A DNA stretch of 64,000 bases from positions 806,001 to 870,000 of the forward strand of contig JADJQQ010000001.1 in assembly GCA_016712625.1 (NCBI GenBank), read 5' to 3'. The notes under the pieces are model-generated. The model was not told the DNA's origin. It ran no database searches and worked only from the letters and a program-made list of their open reading frames with translations. Below are positions 8,004 through 17,238 of this stretch, piece by piece (positions within the stretch are counted from its first letter, which is position 1; the number at the start of each line of letters is the position of its first letter). The DNA is from Candidatus Competibacteraceae bacterium (GTDB lineage: Bacteria > Pseudomonadota > Gammaproteobacteria > Competibacterales > Competibacteraceae). Made by a program: the position numbers and the translations under genes.

Positions 8004-11000
8004 ATGCTAAAACACAAGACGTATAACAATGGCCCCCGACAGGCGTTCTCAACCATGCCGTTTCCCCGCACACTGCCCGCTTCGATTCTTACGGTGATAC
8101 TGTTGATGCTCTCTTTCACAATTCTAGCCGCTCCAACCAATACCCCGGCATTGACGCCAACCGCCCCCGATCAAACGGACGCCCGTAAAACCACGTTGCT
8201 GGATGACTTTGAGGATCTGAGCGGCTGGACCGCTGCTGTCTCCGCCGGCGCCCGGTTGGAAATTGCGCAGGATACCGGCCGCGCCGGCCGCGCGATGCGG
8301 CTGGATTTCGAATCGGTGGATGGAGCCAGTTGGCTCATCGCCCGCAAGACGTTTCGCCTTCGCCTGCCCGACAATTACGCCTTCCACCTCTTCGTCCGCG
8401 GCAATACGCCAGCCATCGATTTTGAATTCAAACTCGTGGACCCGCGCCAAAACGTCTGGTGGCACAAGCAGCGCGAACGCACCTTTTCAGGTGATTGGCA
8501 GCCGATGACGATCAAGAAACGCCATTTGAGCTTGGCCTGGGGGCCTGGGGGTTCGTTGGAAGAAGTCGCGGACATCGAATTTGCCATCGTACCGGGCGGG
8601 CAGGCCAAAGGCTCGGTCTGGATTGATGAGCTGACGCTGGAAGAACGCGAACCCGCCCACGCTTATAGTCAAAATCCGGTGATTCGTACCTCCACCACCG
8701 CCGAAGGCTACTCCACCGATGAGATGCTTAACCCCAAGCCAGACGCCAAGGGTTGGCGTAGCGGCGCCTTGGCCGAAGGTCAGTGGCTTTCCCTGGACTT
8801 TCTGCGGCCCCGCGAGTATGGCGGCTTGGTCATCGACTGGCATCCTGACGATTATGCCGTCGATTATCAGATTGAAGTTTCCGACGATGGCGATGCTTGG
8901 ACCACCGCCTATACCGTGCGAGACGGTAATGGCCGGCGCGACTATATCTATCTGCCCGACGCCGAATCGCGATACCTGCGGCTGAACCTGCAACGCAGCA
9001 GCCGCAAGCGCGGTTACGGCATCAACCGGGTCCAGGTGCAATCTTACGAATTCTCCACCTCGCCCAATCAGTTCTTTGAGGCCATTGCACGGGACAGCCA
9101 ACGTGGATTTTACCCGCGTTATTTCCAGGGCGAGCAGTCTTATTGGACCGTAATCGGAGTCAGCGGCGACAACAAAGAGGCGTTGCTCGGTCAGGATGGC
9201 GCGCTGGAGGTCGATAAGGGCAGCTTTAGCATCGAACCGTTCCTACTGGTTAATGGCCGCCTGATCACTTGGGCGGACCTTGAACCGATACAGGATTTAA
9301 GCAACGGCTATCTGCCGATTCCGACCGTCCGCTGGGAGCACAAGCACTTCTGGTTCGCGGTCACCGCGTTCGCCGCTGGCAAGCCCGGCAAATCGGCCCT
9401 TCATGCCCGTTATCGCGTTGAAAATCTCAGCAATGAAACCCGCCACATCACCCTGTTTCTGGCGATACGGCCGTTTCAGGTCAACCCGCCCTGGCAGTCG
9501 TTGAATCTAACGGGCGGCATCTCCCCGATCCAGCGTTTGCACTACGCTGACCGCACGGTTTGGATCAACGACCGCGCCAAAGCCGTGGTCGCCTTGAGCG
9601 CGCCCGACCAGTTCGGCGCCGCCACCTTCAACCAGGGACTGTTGACCGATTTTCTGGCCGAGGGCAAATTGCCCGATCGCACCCAAGCGGACGACGATCT
9701 GGGCTATGCCTCCGGCGCGCTGGAATATGGCTGGGATCTGGGACCCGGCGAAGCCCGCGAAGTTTTTTTGCAAATCCCGTTTCATGGCGTCGAGATCGAC
9801 CGCCCGCTGCCACCCACTGACGCTGACGCCGCCGCCCAGGAAAATCCATTACTGGAACAAATTCGCAGCGACTGGGAAGCGCGACTGGATCGGGTCAAAC
9901 TGGAATTGCCGCCCGCTGGCCAAAAACTGGCTGATACGATCAAGAGTAACCTGGCCTACATCTTGATCAACCGAGCCGGGTCGGCGATCCAGCCTGGCTC
10001 ACGGACCTATGCCCGCTCCTGGATACGCGACGGCGCGCTGACTTCCGCCGCTCTGTTGAGCATGGGCTATACCGATGAAGTCAGGCAATTCCTGCTATGG
10101 TATACCCCCTACCAGCTTCCCGATGGCAAAGTGCCTTGTTGCGTGGACAGCCGTGGCGCCGATCCGGTCCCTGAGCACGACAGCCACGGCGAGCTGATCT
10201 ACGCCATCATGGAGTATTACCGCTATACCCGCGATGTCGGATTCCTGCGGGAGATGTGGCCCTACGTGGTCAAGGCAGTCGCTTATATCGAATTTCTGCG
10301 CCAACAGCGGTTAACGGAATACTATCGAAGCAATCCGACCTATCTGCCTTATTGGGGGCTGGTGCCGGAATCGATCAGTCATGAAGGCTACTCCAGCCAT
10401 CCACGCCATTCGTATTGGGATAATTTCTTCATTCTGCGCGGCCTGAAAGACGCCGCCACCATCGCTGTCGTGTTGGGCGAGGACGAGCAGGCGACCCGCT
10501 TCGCCAACTTGCGCGATGCCTTCCGCAAGGATTTGTACGCCTCGATTCGCGCCACCATCAAACAACACAATATTGACTTTATTCCCGGCGCGGTCGAATT
10601 GGGCGATTTCGACCCAACCTCGACCACGATTGCGGTCGATCCCGGCGGCGAATTGGGCCGTCTGCCGCAACCGGCGCTGGATCGCACCTTCGAACGCTAT
10701 TTTGAGGGATTCGAGCGCCGCCAGAATGGTGAAGAAAAATGGGAAGCCTATACCCCCTACGAGCTGCGGGTGGTCGGCACCATGATTCGGCTGGGATTTC
10801 GCGACCGGGCGCTAAAAACGCTGGCGTTCTTTATGGAAGGCCAGCGGCCGGCCGCCTGGAATCATTGGGCGGAAGTGGTTTGGCGCGATCCCAAGCTGCC
10901 GCGCTTCATTGGCGACATGCCACACACCTGGGTCGGTTCCGACTTCATTCGCTCGGCGCGCAGTCTGTTTGCTTACGAGCGTGAGGCCGACCAGGCGCTG

Positions 11001-11315
11001 GTGATCGGGGCCGGCATCCCCGCAGCCTGGGCGACCAGCCCGGAAGGCGTCACGGTCAAGCGCTTGCCCACCTGGCACGGAACGCTTAATTACCGAATGG
11101 CGATGAACGGCCCGGATACCTTGCGGGTACAGCTTTCCGGCGATGTCACTGTACCACCAGGTCGTATTATCTTGCAGTCACCGCTGGATCGTCCTTTACA
11201 AGGCGTGATCGTCAATAACCGGCCCTCGATGACTTTCACCGCCACCACCGCCACTATCGACCAATTTCCGGCCGATGTGGAACTTCAATACGGCAAGACG
11301 GTGGCGGCGCCGTAG
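8004..11315 (+). CDS. Secreted six-hairpin glycosidase-like protein with F5/8C domain
   Basis: The 1103-residue protein has an N-terminal hydrophobic signal (ILTVILLMLSFTILAAP). Near residues 65-210 is a jelly-roll carbohydrate-binding-like region (LLDDFEDLSGW). Residues 230-350 resemble an F5/8 type C (discoidin) domain, with YQIEVSDDGDAWTT and RYLRLNL. From about 650 to 1000 there is an alpha/alpha barrel with SRTYARSWIRDGALTS and DSHGELIYAIMEYYRYT, as in six-hairpin glycosidases of the GH15/GH63/GH78 type. It probably trims a polysaccharide in the periplasm or outside the cell. An AAGGG lies upstream of 8004; the inner ATG at 8055 gives a more standard signal peptide. The exact family and substrate are not assignable by eye. 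Confidence 0.8.
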   Translation: MLKHKTYNNGPRQAFSTMPFPRTLPASILTVILLMLSFTILAAPTNTPALTPTAPDQTDARKTTLLDDFEDLSGWTAAVSAGARLEIAQDTGRAGRAMRLDFESVDGASWLIARKTFRLRLPDNYAFHLFVRGNTPAIDFEFKLVDPRQNVWWHKQRERTFSGDWQPMTIKKRHLSLAWGPGGSLEEVADIEFAIVPGGQAKGSVWIDELTLEEREPAHAYSQNPVIRTSTTAEGYSTDEMLNPKPDAKGWRSGALAEGQWLSLDFLRPREYGGLVIDWHPDDYAVDYQIEVSDDGDAWTTAYTVRDGNGRRDYIYLPDAESRYLRLNLQRSSRKRGYGINRVQVQSYEFSTSPNQFFEAIARDSQRGFYPRYFQGEQSYWTVIGVSGDNKEALLGQDGALEVDKGSFSIEPFLLVNGRLITWADLEPIQDLSNGYLPIPTVRWEHKHFWFAVTAFAAGKPGKSALHARYRVENLSNETRHITLFLAIRPFQVNPPWQSLNLTGGISPIQRLHYADRTVWINDRAKAVVALSAPDQFGAATFNQGLLTDFLAEGKLPDRTQADDDLGYASGALEYGWDLGPGEAREVFLQIPFHGVEIDRPLPPTDADAAAQENPLLEQIRSDWEARLDRVKLELPPAGQKLADTIKSNLAYILINRAGSAIQPGSRTYARSWIRDGALTSAALLSMGYTDEVRQFLLWYTPYQLPDGKVPCCVDSRGADPVPEHDSHGELIYAIMEYYRYTRDVGFLREMWPYVVKAVAYIEFLRQQRLTEYYRSNPTYLPYWGLVPESISHEGYSSHPRHSYWDNFFILRGLKDAATIAVVLGEDEQATRFANLRDAFRKDLYASIRATIKQHNIDFIPGAVELGDFDPTSTTIAVDPGGELGRLPQPALDRTFERYFEGFERRQNGEEKWEAYTPYELRVVGTMIRLGFRDRALKTLAFFMEGQRPAAWNHWAEVVWRDPKLPRFIGDMPHTWVGSDFIRSARSLFAYEREADQALVIGAGIPAAWATSPEGVTVKRLPTWHGTLNYRMAMNGPDTLRVQLSGDVTVPPGRIILQSPLDRPLQGVIVNNRPSMTFTATTATIDQFPADVELQYGKTVAAP

Positions 11316-11351
11316 TAGCGATCGCTCGCTGATCAGTCAAGCGTACGGCGG

Positions 11352-12578
11352 CTACGGGCAATTACCCTGCTGCCGTGCGCAGGCGGTATTGCGCATGTTG
11401 ACAAAATTCTCGTCGAGGGTGGAACTGCCCTCGACGGGCCTCGTCCCTGAAGCATAACCGTAGGAAGTAACCCCGATCACTTGATTGCGCTCCGGCTCAT
11501 CAAAACCCGTTTGGCCACTGGAGGGATCGCCAAAATTCATGATCCACGGCCCGCCGCTGGAGCCTTCTGTCATGTCGGAACCATATAAAACGGTATTGTT
11601 CGTCGAGCGCCGAAAGCTGGCCGCGGTAACTTGGTGCATTCTTTCGCCACTATCAAACACTGCGGGATATCCCAACAGATGGGCATGGTTGGGAAAGAGA
11701 TAGTTGGTTTTAAAACCAAAATAACCGACCGCCTCGCCGATCTTCCGCGAAACGCCGTCAATCACTTGATCTTCCACTTCGATCAGCGCGTAGTCGGCGA
11801 CATTGGGAACGTTGCCTCCGCCGTTATACCAGGGCGTTGACACGAACGCCGCGCTACCTTTCCAGGTGGCGAACGGCGCAGCTCCATCGCGATAAGCCGG
11901 CACAAACTCGAAATCGGTATACCACCCCTCCTCGTTGCCAGAGCCGGAGTGCACGCAATGGCCAGCCGTCATGACTAGCCGGAGGGAGACCGCCGCCGCG
12001 GAACAAACGAAATCACCCTCGCCGGGCACATGGAAAAACAACACCCCGACCGCGCTATACGGATAGCTTCGATCGGCTTCTACTGGCACCAGGGGTTGGC
12101 TGCTAAAGTAGGCTCGCCGAAAACCCACATCCATCGGCGCGGCCCCATCGCGGACCCGGCGCTTTTGGACGGTCGCGGCCGCGCCGTGCATAGCATCGGA
12201 GGGACCGGACAGCGGCTGGTATAACTGCTTTGCCAGTGGCTCAAGCACGGCCTTTTCCAACACTGGAGCATGGCCTGGCTCCGAAACCCTGGATTGATTC
12301 TCGGTGGAACCCTCTTCTTCAGGGCTGTCGGATTCTTTCAGCATCAGTTGTAAAAACGAGTGATCCAGCCTGGGCAAGGGCATGGGTTTGGCGCTTTGAT
12401 ACCGCTCGGAGACTCGATCTTCTCGCCTGGAATCCAAGCTCCGCATCATGGGAACCGCTGCATCCCCACGCGCATCGACCACTGGATGATGGCCGGAGAC
12501 GCCACTGTTCTCACTGGCGACAGTGATCGCGCTAACCGCTGATAAAGCAAGGCTGGTGAAGAGCAATTGTACTTTCAT
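11352..12578 (-). CDS. Secreted trypsin-like serine protease
   Basis: The 408-residue protein begins with a signal peptide (MKVQLLFTSLALSAVSAITV). A polar 150-residue propeptide-like region follows, then a chymotrypsin-fold domain. The triad motifs are VMTAGHC for histidine, ADYALIEV for aspartate and EGSSGGPW for serine. It resembles glutamyl endopeptidase and V8-like secreted proteases. The ATG at 12578 is chosen because AAGGT lies 7 bases before it; the upstream ATG at 12596 has weaker support. It is convergent with the glycosidase-like gene and divergent from the GH94 gene. Substrates are unknown. Confidence 0.85.
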   Translation of the reverse strand: MKVQLLFTSLALSAVSAITVASENSGVSGHHPVVDARGDAAVPMMRSLDSRREDRVSERYQSAKPMPLPRLDHSFLQLMLKESDSPEEEGSTENQSRVSEPGHAPVLEKAVLEPLAKQLYQPLSGPSDAMHGAAATVQKRRVRDGAAPMDVGFRRAYFSSQPLVPVEADRSYPYSAVGVLFFHVPGEGDFVCSAAAVSLRLVMTAGHCVHSGSGNEEGWYTDFEFVPAYRDGAAPFATWKGSAAFVSTPWYNGGGNVPNVADYALIEVEDQVIDGVSRKIGEAVGYFGFKTNYLFPNHAHLLGYPAVFDSGERMHQVTAASFRRSTNNTVLYGSDMTEGSSGGPWIMNFGDPSSGQTGFDEPERNQVIGVTSYGYASGTRPVEGSSTLDENFVNMRNTACARQQGNCP

Positions 12579-12734
12579 GAGATACCTTTTTGCCAAATAA
12601 GCTAAAAACGATTACAACTCTTGCAACGTTCTAAAGCAGGCTTTGCCCTATAAATGTACTTTTACCCAACGACGCCAGGGCGAAAGTAATACTAAACTTC
12701 TTGGTGCCCGTGACCAAGCAAAGGGAAAACCGTC

Positions 12735-15700
12735 ATGTCCGCCACTTCGATACCGCACGACCGCGCCAGCGATGGCCAAACGCTCGCCAACCCTCATTAC
12801 ACCACCTTCCTCACGGCGGCTGGCACCGGCTACTCCAAGTGGGGCAATCTCGCCTTGACCCGCTGGAACGCCGATCCGACCGAGGACAGTGACGGATTTT
12901 TCATCTATCTGCGCGATCTGGACGATGGCGCTTTCTGGTCGATCGGGCAGCTTCCAAGCGCCAGGGCGGCGGACTATCAGACCAGTCGTTTCGGAACCCG
13001 ACTGATCGAACTGCGGCGTCAGGATGCAAGTATAGAGGCCCGGCTGGTGGTCTGTGTTCCCGAAACAGACTCGCTTGAGCTACGACGAGTGACGCTGCGC
13101 AACCTGTCGGATCGCCCGCGCCGTATAGAGTTGACCAGCTATGCTGAGGTTGTGCTGAACGATCCGGGAGCTGACGCCGCGCATCCCGCCTTTTCCAAAC
13201 TGTTCGTTCAAACCGATTGGGCAGAGGAATTCCAGGCGCTGGTGGCGCGGCGACGGCCACGCGCCCCCACCGAACCGGCCTGCTGGCTGGCGCATTCCCT
13301 CACCTGCGTCGGCCAGCCGCATCAGCCGACCCAATATGAAAGCGACCGCACCCGCTTTATCGGTCGGGGCTACACCCTCGCCGCCCCGCGCGCTTTAATG
13401 GAATTTGGTCCGCTCTCCGGCACAATTGGCAATGTGCTGGACCCAATTGTCAGCCTGCGGCAGACCCTGGAGCTGCCGGTCGGCGGCGAGACCGAAATCA
13501 CCTTTCTACTGGCCGCCGCCGCCGAGCGAGAAGCGGCGCTGGCGCTAGCGGCCCGTTACGCGACCCCCGCCGTGATCGATGCCGCATTTCAGGCCGCGAA
13601 GGACAGCGAGCCCACGACCAAGCCTACCACCGGCCACGCCAACCGCCGCCAATCGCAAGCCCAGCCGCGGGCCTTCTCGCCCAAAAGCAGCGCGGATACC
13701 CGCCTAAACGCGGGTTTGCTCGACGAGGAGCCGCTGCAATTTTGGAATGGTTACGGCGGATTCAGCGCGGATGGCCGCGAATATGTGATTCGCCTTCAAC
13801 CGGACGCCAACGGTCGACTGCGATTGCCGCCGTTACCGTGGACCAATGTGATCGCCAATCCGAATTTTGGCTTTCTGGCCAGCGAGACCGGCGCCGGCTA
13901 TACCTGGAGTCAGAACAGCCGCGAAAACCGGCTGACCCCATGGTACAACGACCCGGTTCTTGATCCGCACGGCGAGGCATTATACGCGCGCGATGAAGAC
14001 AGCGGCGCGGTCTGGTCGTTGCAGCCTGGCCCGATACCTCAGTCGGTGGCCTATGAAGTCCGTCACGGTTTCGGATACAGCCGTTACTGCCACACCAGCC
14101 AGGAGCTGGAGCAGGACGTTTGGGTGTTCGTACCCCGCGAAGCGCCCGTCAAACTGGCCCTGATCCGCCTGCGCAACTTGAGCGGCCGATCTCGCCAACT
14201 GTCGTTGTTTGCCTACGCCCGCTTGGTGTTGGGCGTCTTGCCGGCGGATTCCGCCGCCACCTTGACCGTCACCCGCGATCTGACCAGCGGGGCGCTAGTT
14301 GCCGAGAACCACAACCGGGAATTTACCGGCCGGATCGCGTTTTCCGCCAGCTCTCCGAGCGATAGTCCAATCCATGTCACCAGCGACCGCGCGTCCTTTG
14401 TGGGACGGCACAACAATCCGACTCAACCGGCGGCGTTGTTCCAAGACAAGACGCTGGATGGGCGGTTGGGCGCTGGCGTTGACCCCTGTTTCGCGGTGCA
14501 GGCGATGATCCGGCTGGAACCCGGCGCCATCCTGGAACACGTTATGCTCTTGGGTGAGGCCGATGATGAAGACCACGCCCGCCGCTTGGTCGAACACTAC
14601 TGTACGGACGGTGCCGCCGCAAAGGCGTTGGAAGAAGTAAAAGCCGCTTGGCAAGACTGGCTGGCCGGGGTGCAAATCCAAACTCCAGAGCCAGCGCTCG
14701 ATGTGATGATCAACGGCTGGCTGGCCTATCAAACCTTGAGTTGCCGGATTTGGGGCCGATCAGCCTTTTATCAGTCGGGTGGGGCCTTTGGTTTCCGCGA
14801 TCAATTGCAGGATGCCACGGCCTTGCTCTATCACGATCCCGAACTGACTCGCCGCCAGTTATTGCTCCACGCAAGCCATCAATTTCAGGAAGGCGATGTA
14901 TTGCACTGGTGGCACCCACCCACCGATTGCGGCATCCGCACCCGCTTTAGCGACGATCTACTCTGGCTACCGTGGCTGGCCACGTTTTACGCCCGCGCGA
15001 CCGGGGACTGGCGCTTGTTCGAAGAGCCGGCTCCGTTTCTCACAGCACAGCCGCTCGAACCCGGTGAAGATGAGCGCTTTCTCACTCCACAAAAATCCGG
15101 TGAAACGGCCAGTCTCTATCAACATTGCTGTCGGGCGCTGGATCGTTCGCTGACCCAGGGCCTCCACGGCCTGCCATTGATGGGAACCGGCGACTGGAAC
15201 GATGGCATGAATCGGGTCGGTCGGGAAGGGCGGGGTGAAAGCGTTTGGATGGGCTTCTTCCTGTACACCATTCTTGGCGATTTCATTCCGGTGTGTGGCC
15301 AACAGGGCGATTTCAATCGGGCGCGACGCTATGCCGGTTTTCGCAGCCATCTAGCGGCCGCTCTCAACGAGCACGGTTGGGATGGCGAATGGTATCGCCG
15401 GGCCTGGTACGACAACGGTGCGGTAATCGGCTCGGCCGCCAGCGACGAATGTCGGATCGATGCGCTGGCGCAAGCCTGGGCGATTATTTCCAAGGCCGCC
15501 CCCTGGGAACGCGCCCAAGCGGCGCTGGATGCAGTCGATCAACACCTGATTTCAGAAGTGGACGGTTTGATTCGGCTATTAACGCCGCCCTTCGTTAATA
15601 CCCCTCACGACCCCGGCTACATCAAGGGCTACGTCGCCGGGGTCCGTGAAAATGGCGGTCAATACACCCACGCGGCACTGTGGGCGGTGCGCGCGATGGC

Positions 15701-16199
15701 GGAACTGGGCCGGCGCGACCGGGCGCTCCAGTTACTGCAAATGCTAAACCCGATCAATCACGCCCGCACGCCGGAGCAAGTTGCGGTTTATCAACTCGAA
15801 CCCTTCGTAATCGCCGCGGATATCTACGGGGTTGCCCCGCACATCGGGCGAGGTGGTTGGAGCTGGTATACCGGCGCGGCCGGTTGGATGGTGCGGGTCA
15901 CGCTGGAATCCATCCTGGGCTTAGAGTTGCGCGAGGGCCATACGTTGCGGCTGCGGCCCAGCATTCCCGATCATTGGCCAGAATTCCGCTTACAGTACCG
16001 ATTGTTGGATGGTAAAACGATGTACGACATCGAGGTTCGCAACCCCGATCTCACTGCGAAGATGGTGGTGGCGGTAAAAATCGACGGACGGCCGGGCCTC
16101 ATCGAGTACGGGGCTGCCTGTATCCCGCTATTGCAAGATGAAGCCACCCATCAAGTGGTGGTAACGCTTGCCGAGGTGGCCGAGAAAAATCCTATCTAG
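12735..16199 (+). CDS. GH94-family glucan phosphorylase, related to the C-terminal half of cyclic beta-1,2-glucan synthase
   Basis: The 1154-residue protein has two beta-supersandwich domains, around 10-290 (GTGYSKWGNLALTRW, RRIELTSYAEVVL) and 335-620 (WTNVIANPNFGFLAS). A helical barrel follows from about 650 to 1090, with FGFRDQLQDATALLY and GTGDWNDGMNRVG, whose Asp near residue 823 fits the GH94 general acid. NdvB/ChvB cyclic glucan synthases carry this module after a GT84 domain. Here no glycosyltransferase or membrane part is present, so a free phosphorylase acting on beta-1,2- or similar beta-glucan is likely. There is no signal peptide, so it is cytoplasmic. The polar segment at 297-330 between the sandwiches is probably a linker. 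Confidence 0.88.
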   Translation: MSATSIPHDRASDGQTLANPHYTTFLTAAGTGYSKWGNLALTRWNADPTEDSDGFFIYLRDLDDGAFWSIGQLPSARAADYQTSRFGTRLIELRRQDASIEARLVVCVPETDSLELRRVTLRNLSDRPRRIELTSYAEVVLNDPGADAAHPAFSKLFVQTDWAEEFQALVARRRPRAPTEPACWLAHSLTCVGQPHQPTQYESDRTRFIGRGYTLAAPRALMEFGPLSGTIGNVLDPIVSLRQTLELPVGGETEITFLLAAAAEREAALALAARYATPAVIDAAFQAAKDSEPTTKPTTGHANRRQSQAQPRAFSPKSSADTRLNAGLLDEEPLQFWNGYGGFSADGREYVIRLQPDANGRLRLPPLPWTNVIANPNFGFLASETGAGYTWSQNSRENRLTPWYNDPVLDPHGEALYARDEDSGAVWSLQPGPIPQSVAYEVRHGFGYSRYCHTSQELEQDVWVFVPREAPVKLALIRLRNLSGRSRQLSLFAYARLVLGVLPADSAATLTVTRDLTSGALVAENHNREFTGRIAFSASSPSDSPIHVTSDRASFVGRHNNPTQPAALFQDKTLDGRLGAGVDPCFAVQAMIRLEPGAILEHVMLLGEADDEDHARRLVEHYCTDGAAAKALEEVKAAWQDWLAGVQIQTPEPALDVMINGWLAYQTLSCRIWGRSAFYQSGGAFGFRDQLQDATALLYHDPELTRRQLLLHASHQFQEGDVLHWWHPPTDCGIRTRFSDDLLWLPWLATFYARATGDWRLFEEPAPFLTAQPLEPGEDERFLTPQKSGETASLYQHCCRALDRSLTQGLHGLPLMGTGDWNDGMNRVGREGRGESVWMGFFLYTILGDFIPVCGQQGDFNRARRYAGFRSHLAAALNEHGWDGEWYRRAWYDNGAVIGSAASDECRIDALAQAWAIISKAAPWERAQAALDAVDQHLISEVDGLIRLLTPPFVNTPHDPGYIKGYVAGVRENGGQYTHAALWAVRAMAELGRRDRALQLLQMLNPINHARTPEQVAVYQLEPFVIAADIYGVAPHIGRGGWSWYTGAAGWMVRVTLESILGLELREGHTLRLRPSIPDHWPEFRLQYRLLDGKTMYDIEVRNPDLTAKMVVAVKIDGRPGLIEYGAACIPLLQDEATHQVVVTLAEVAEKNPI

Positions 16200-16224
16200 A
16201 CCCTTAGCCGAGAGGAGAAGCGGT

Positions 16225-16807
16225 ATGAGCGCCAAACGTATTTTGATGCTGGTAGGCGATTACGTCGAAGACTATTGAGGTGATGGTGCCCTTTCAGGCA
16301 CTGCAAATGGTGGGTCATGCCGTTGAAGCCGTTTGTCCGGACAAACGGGCGGGCGAGCAGGTACGCACCGCGGTGCATGATTGCGACGGCGCGCAAACCT
16401 ACAGCGAGAAGCCGGGCCACAATTTTACTCTTAACGCTAACTTCGCCGAAGTCAGGGCTGAGGATTACGATGCGCTGGTGATTCCCGGTGGTCGCGCGTC
16501 CGAATATGTTCGATTGAATGCCAAAGTCATTGAGATAGCGCGCCATTTCGCCGACGCCAACAAGCCGATTACCGCCGTATGTCACGGCGCGCAAGTGTTG
16601 ATCGCCGCCGGCGTTCTGGTTGGTCGTTCCTGCGCAGCTTATCCCGCCGTAGGGCCAGACGTGGAACGGGTCGGTGGGCGCTATGCCGATATCAGCATCG
16701 ATCAGGCTCATGTGGATGGGAACTTGGTCACCGCCCCCGCATGGCCGGCCCATCCCGCTTGGCTAAGCAACTTTCTAAAACTGCTTGGCACAAAGATCGA
16801 ACTTTAA
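16225..16807 (+). CDS. DJ-1/PfpI family protein, disrupted by a frameshift
   Basis: AGGAG lies upstream of an ATG at 16225 that reads MSAKRILMLVGDYVEDY and then hits TGA at 16276. Removing one T at 16275-16276 restores EVMVPFQALQMVGH, the expected continuation of PfpI-type proteins. The downstream frame is intact to 16807 and has VIPGGRASEYVR and the nucleophile elbow AVCHGAQ. Family members are glyoxalase, deglycase or chaperone-like proteins of about 190 residues, which fits. It starts 25 bases after the GH94 gene and is probably in its transcript. The lesion may be a sequencing error or a real pseudogene. Confidence 0.8.
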
Positions 16808-16821
16808 ATCACTCCCGCATG

Positions 16822-16849
16822 GAGGTCGGCCAGCTGTGCCGCCGACCTC
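16822..16849 (+). terminator. Strong hairpin after the PfpI-like gene
   Basis: GAGGTCGGC and GCCGACCTC form a perfect 9-bp stem with a 10-base loop. No T run follows, so intrinsic termination is uncertain. It marks the end of the GH94/PfpI transcription unit. The sequence downstream becomes AT-rich. Confidence 0.5.
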
Positions 16850-17051
16850 ATCCACCGGCGATTCGGACAAGCCAATAGTAGAAAATGATCATTGAATTCA
16901 ATTTTTTATAAAAAGACTTAAGGATCGATGTAGCGCGATGATCAATTTGCGACGCTAACGATCACTCAAACCATTTCAGTACGAAACAAAATCCCCTCTC
17001 CCCGTTTCATTGTGAAACCGCAAGCATCAAATAATAAGGAAATAATTAAAG

Positions 17052-17180
17052 ATGAAAGGCTTGCTGTTCGGAGTATTTGGGCCATTGCAGGTAACGTGTG
17101 GGATAAAGCCGATCATGGCATCATGCTTGCTCAATCATTTGTACGCTGTCAGCCATAGAACCACATTTACAGCATTTTAA
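17052..17180 (+). CDS. Possible 42-aa peptide upstream of the FecR-TPR gene
   Basis: An ATG at 17052 preceded by AAGGA 11 bases upstream opens a 42-codon frame, MKGLLFGVFGPLQVTC and onward. It holds two cysteines and ends in TTFTAF. It is the only reading frame of note in the 430-base AT-rich gap 16808-17238. It could be a leader or a small exported peptide, or chance. No family is recognised. Confidence 0.25.
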   Translation: MKGLLFGVFGPLQVTCGIKPIMASCLLNHLYAVSHRTTFTAF

Positions 17181-17238
17181 TTTTAAAAATTAGACTGTTT
17201 TAAGAATAGCCAGCCACTCACACCAGAAGAGGCAAGGA

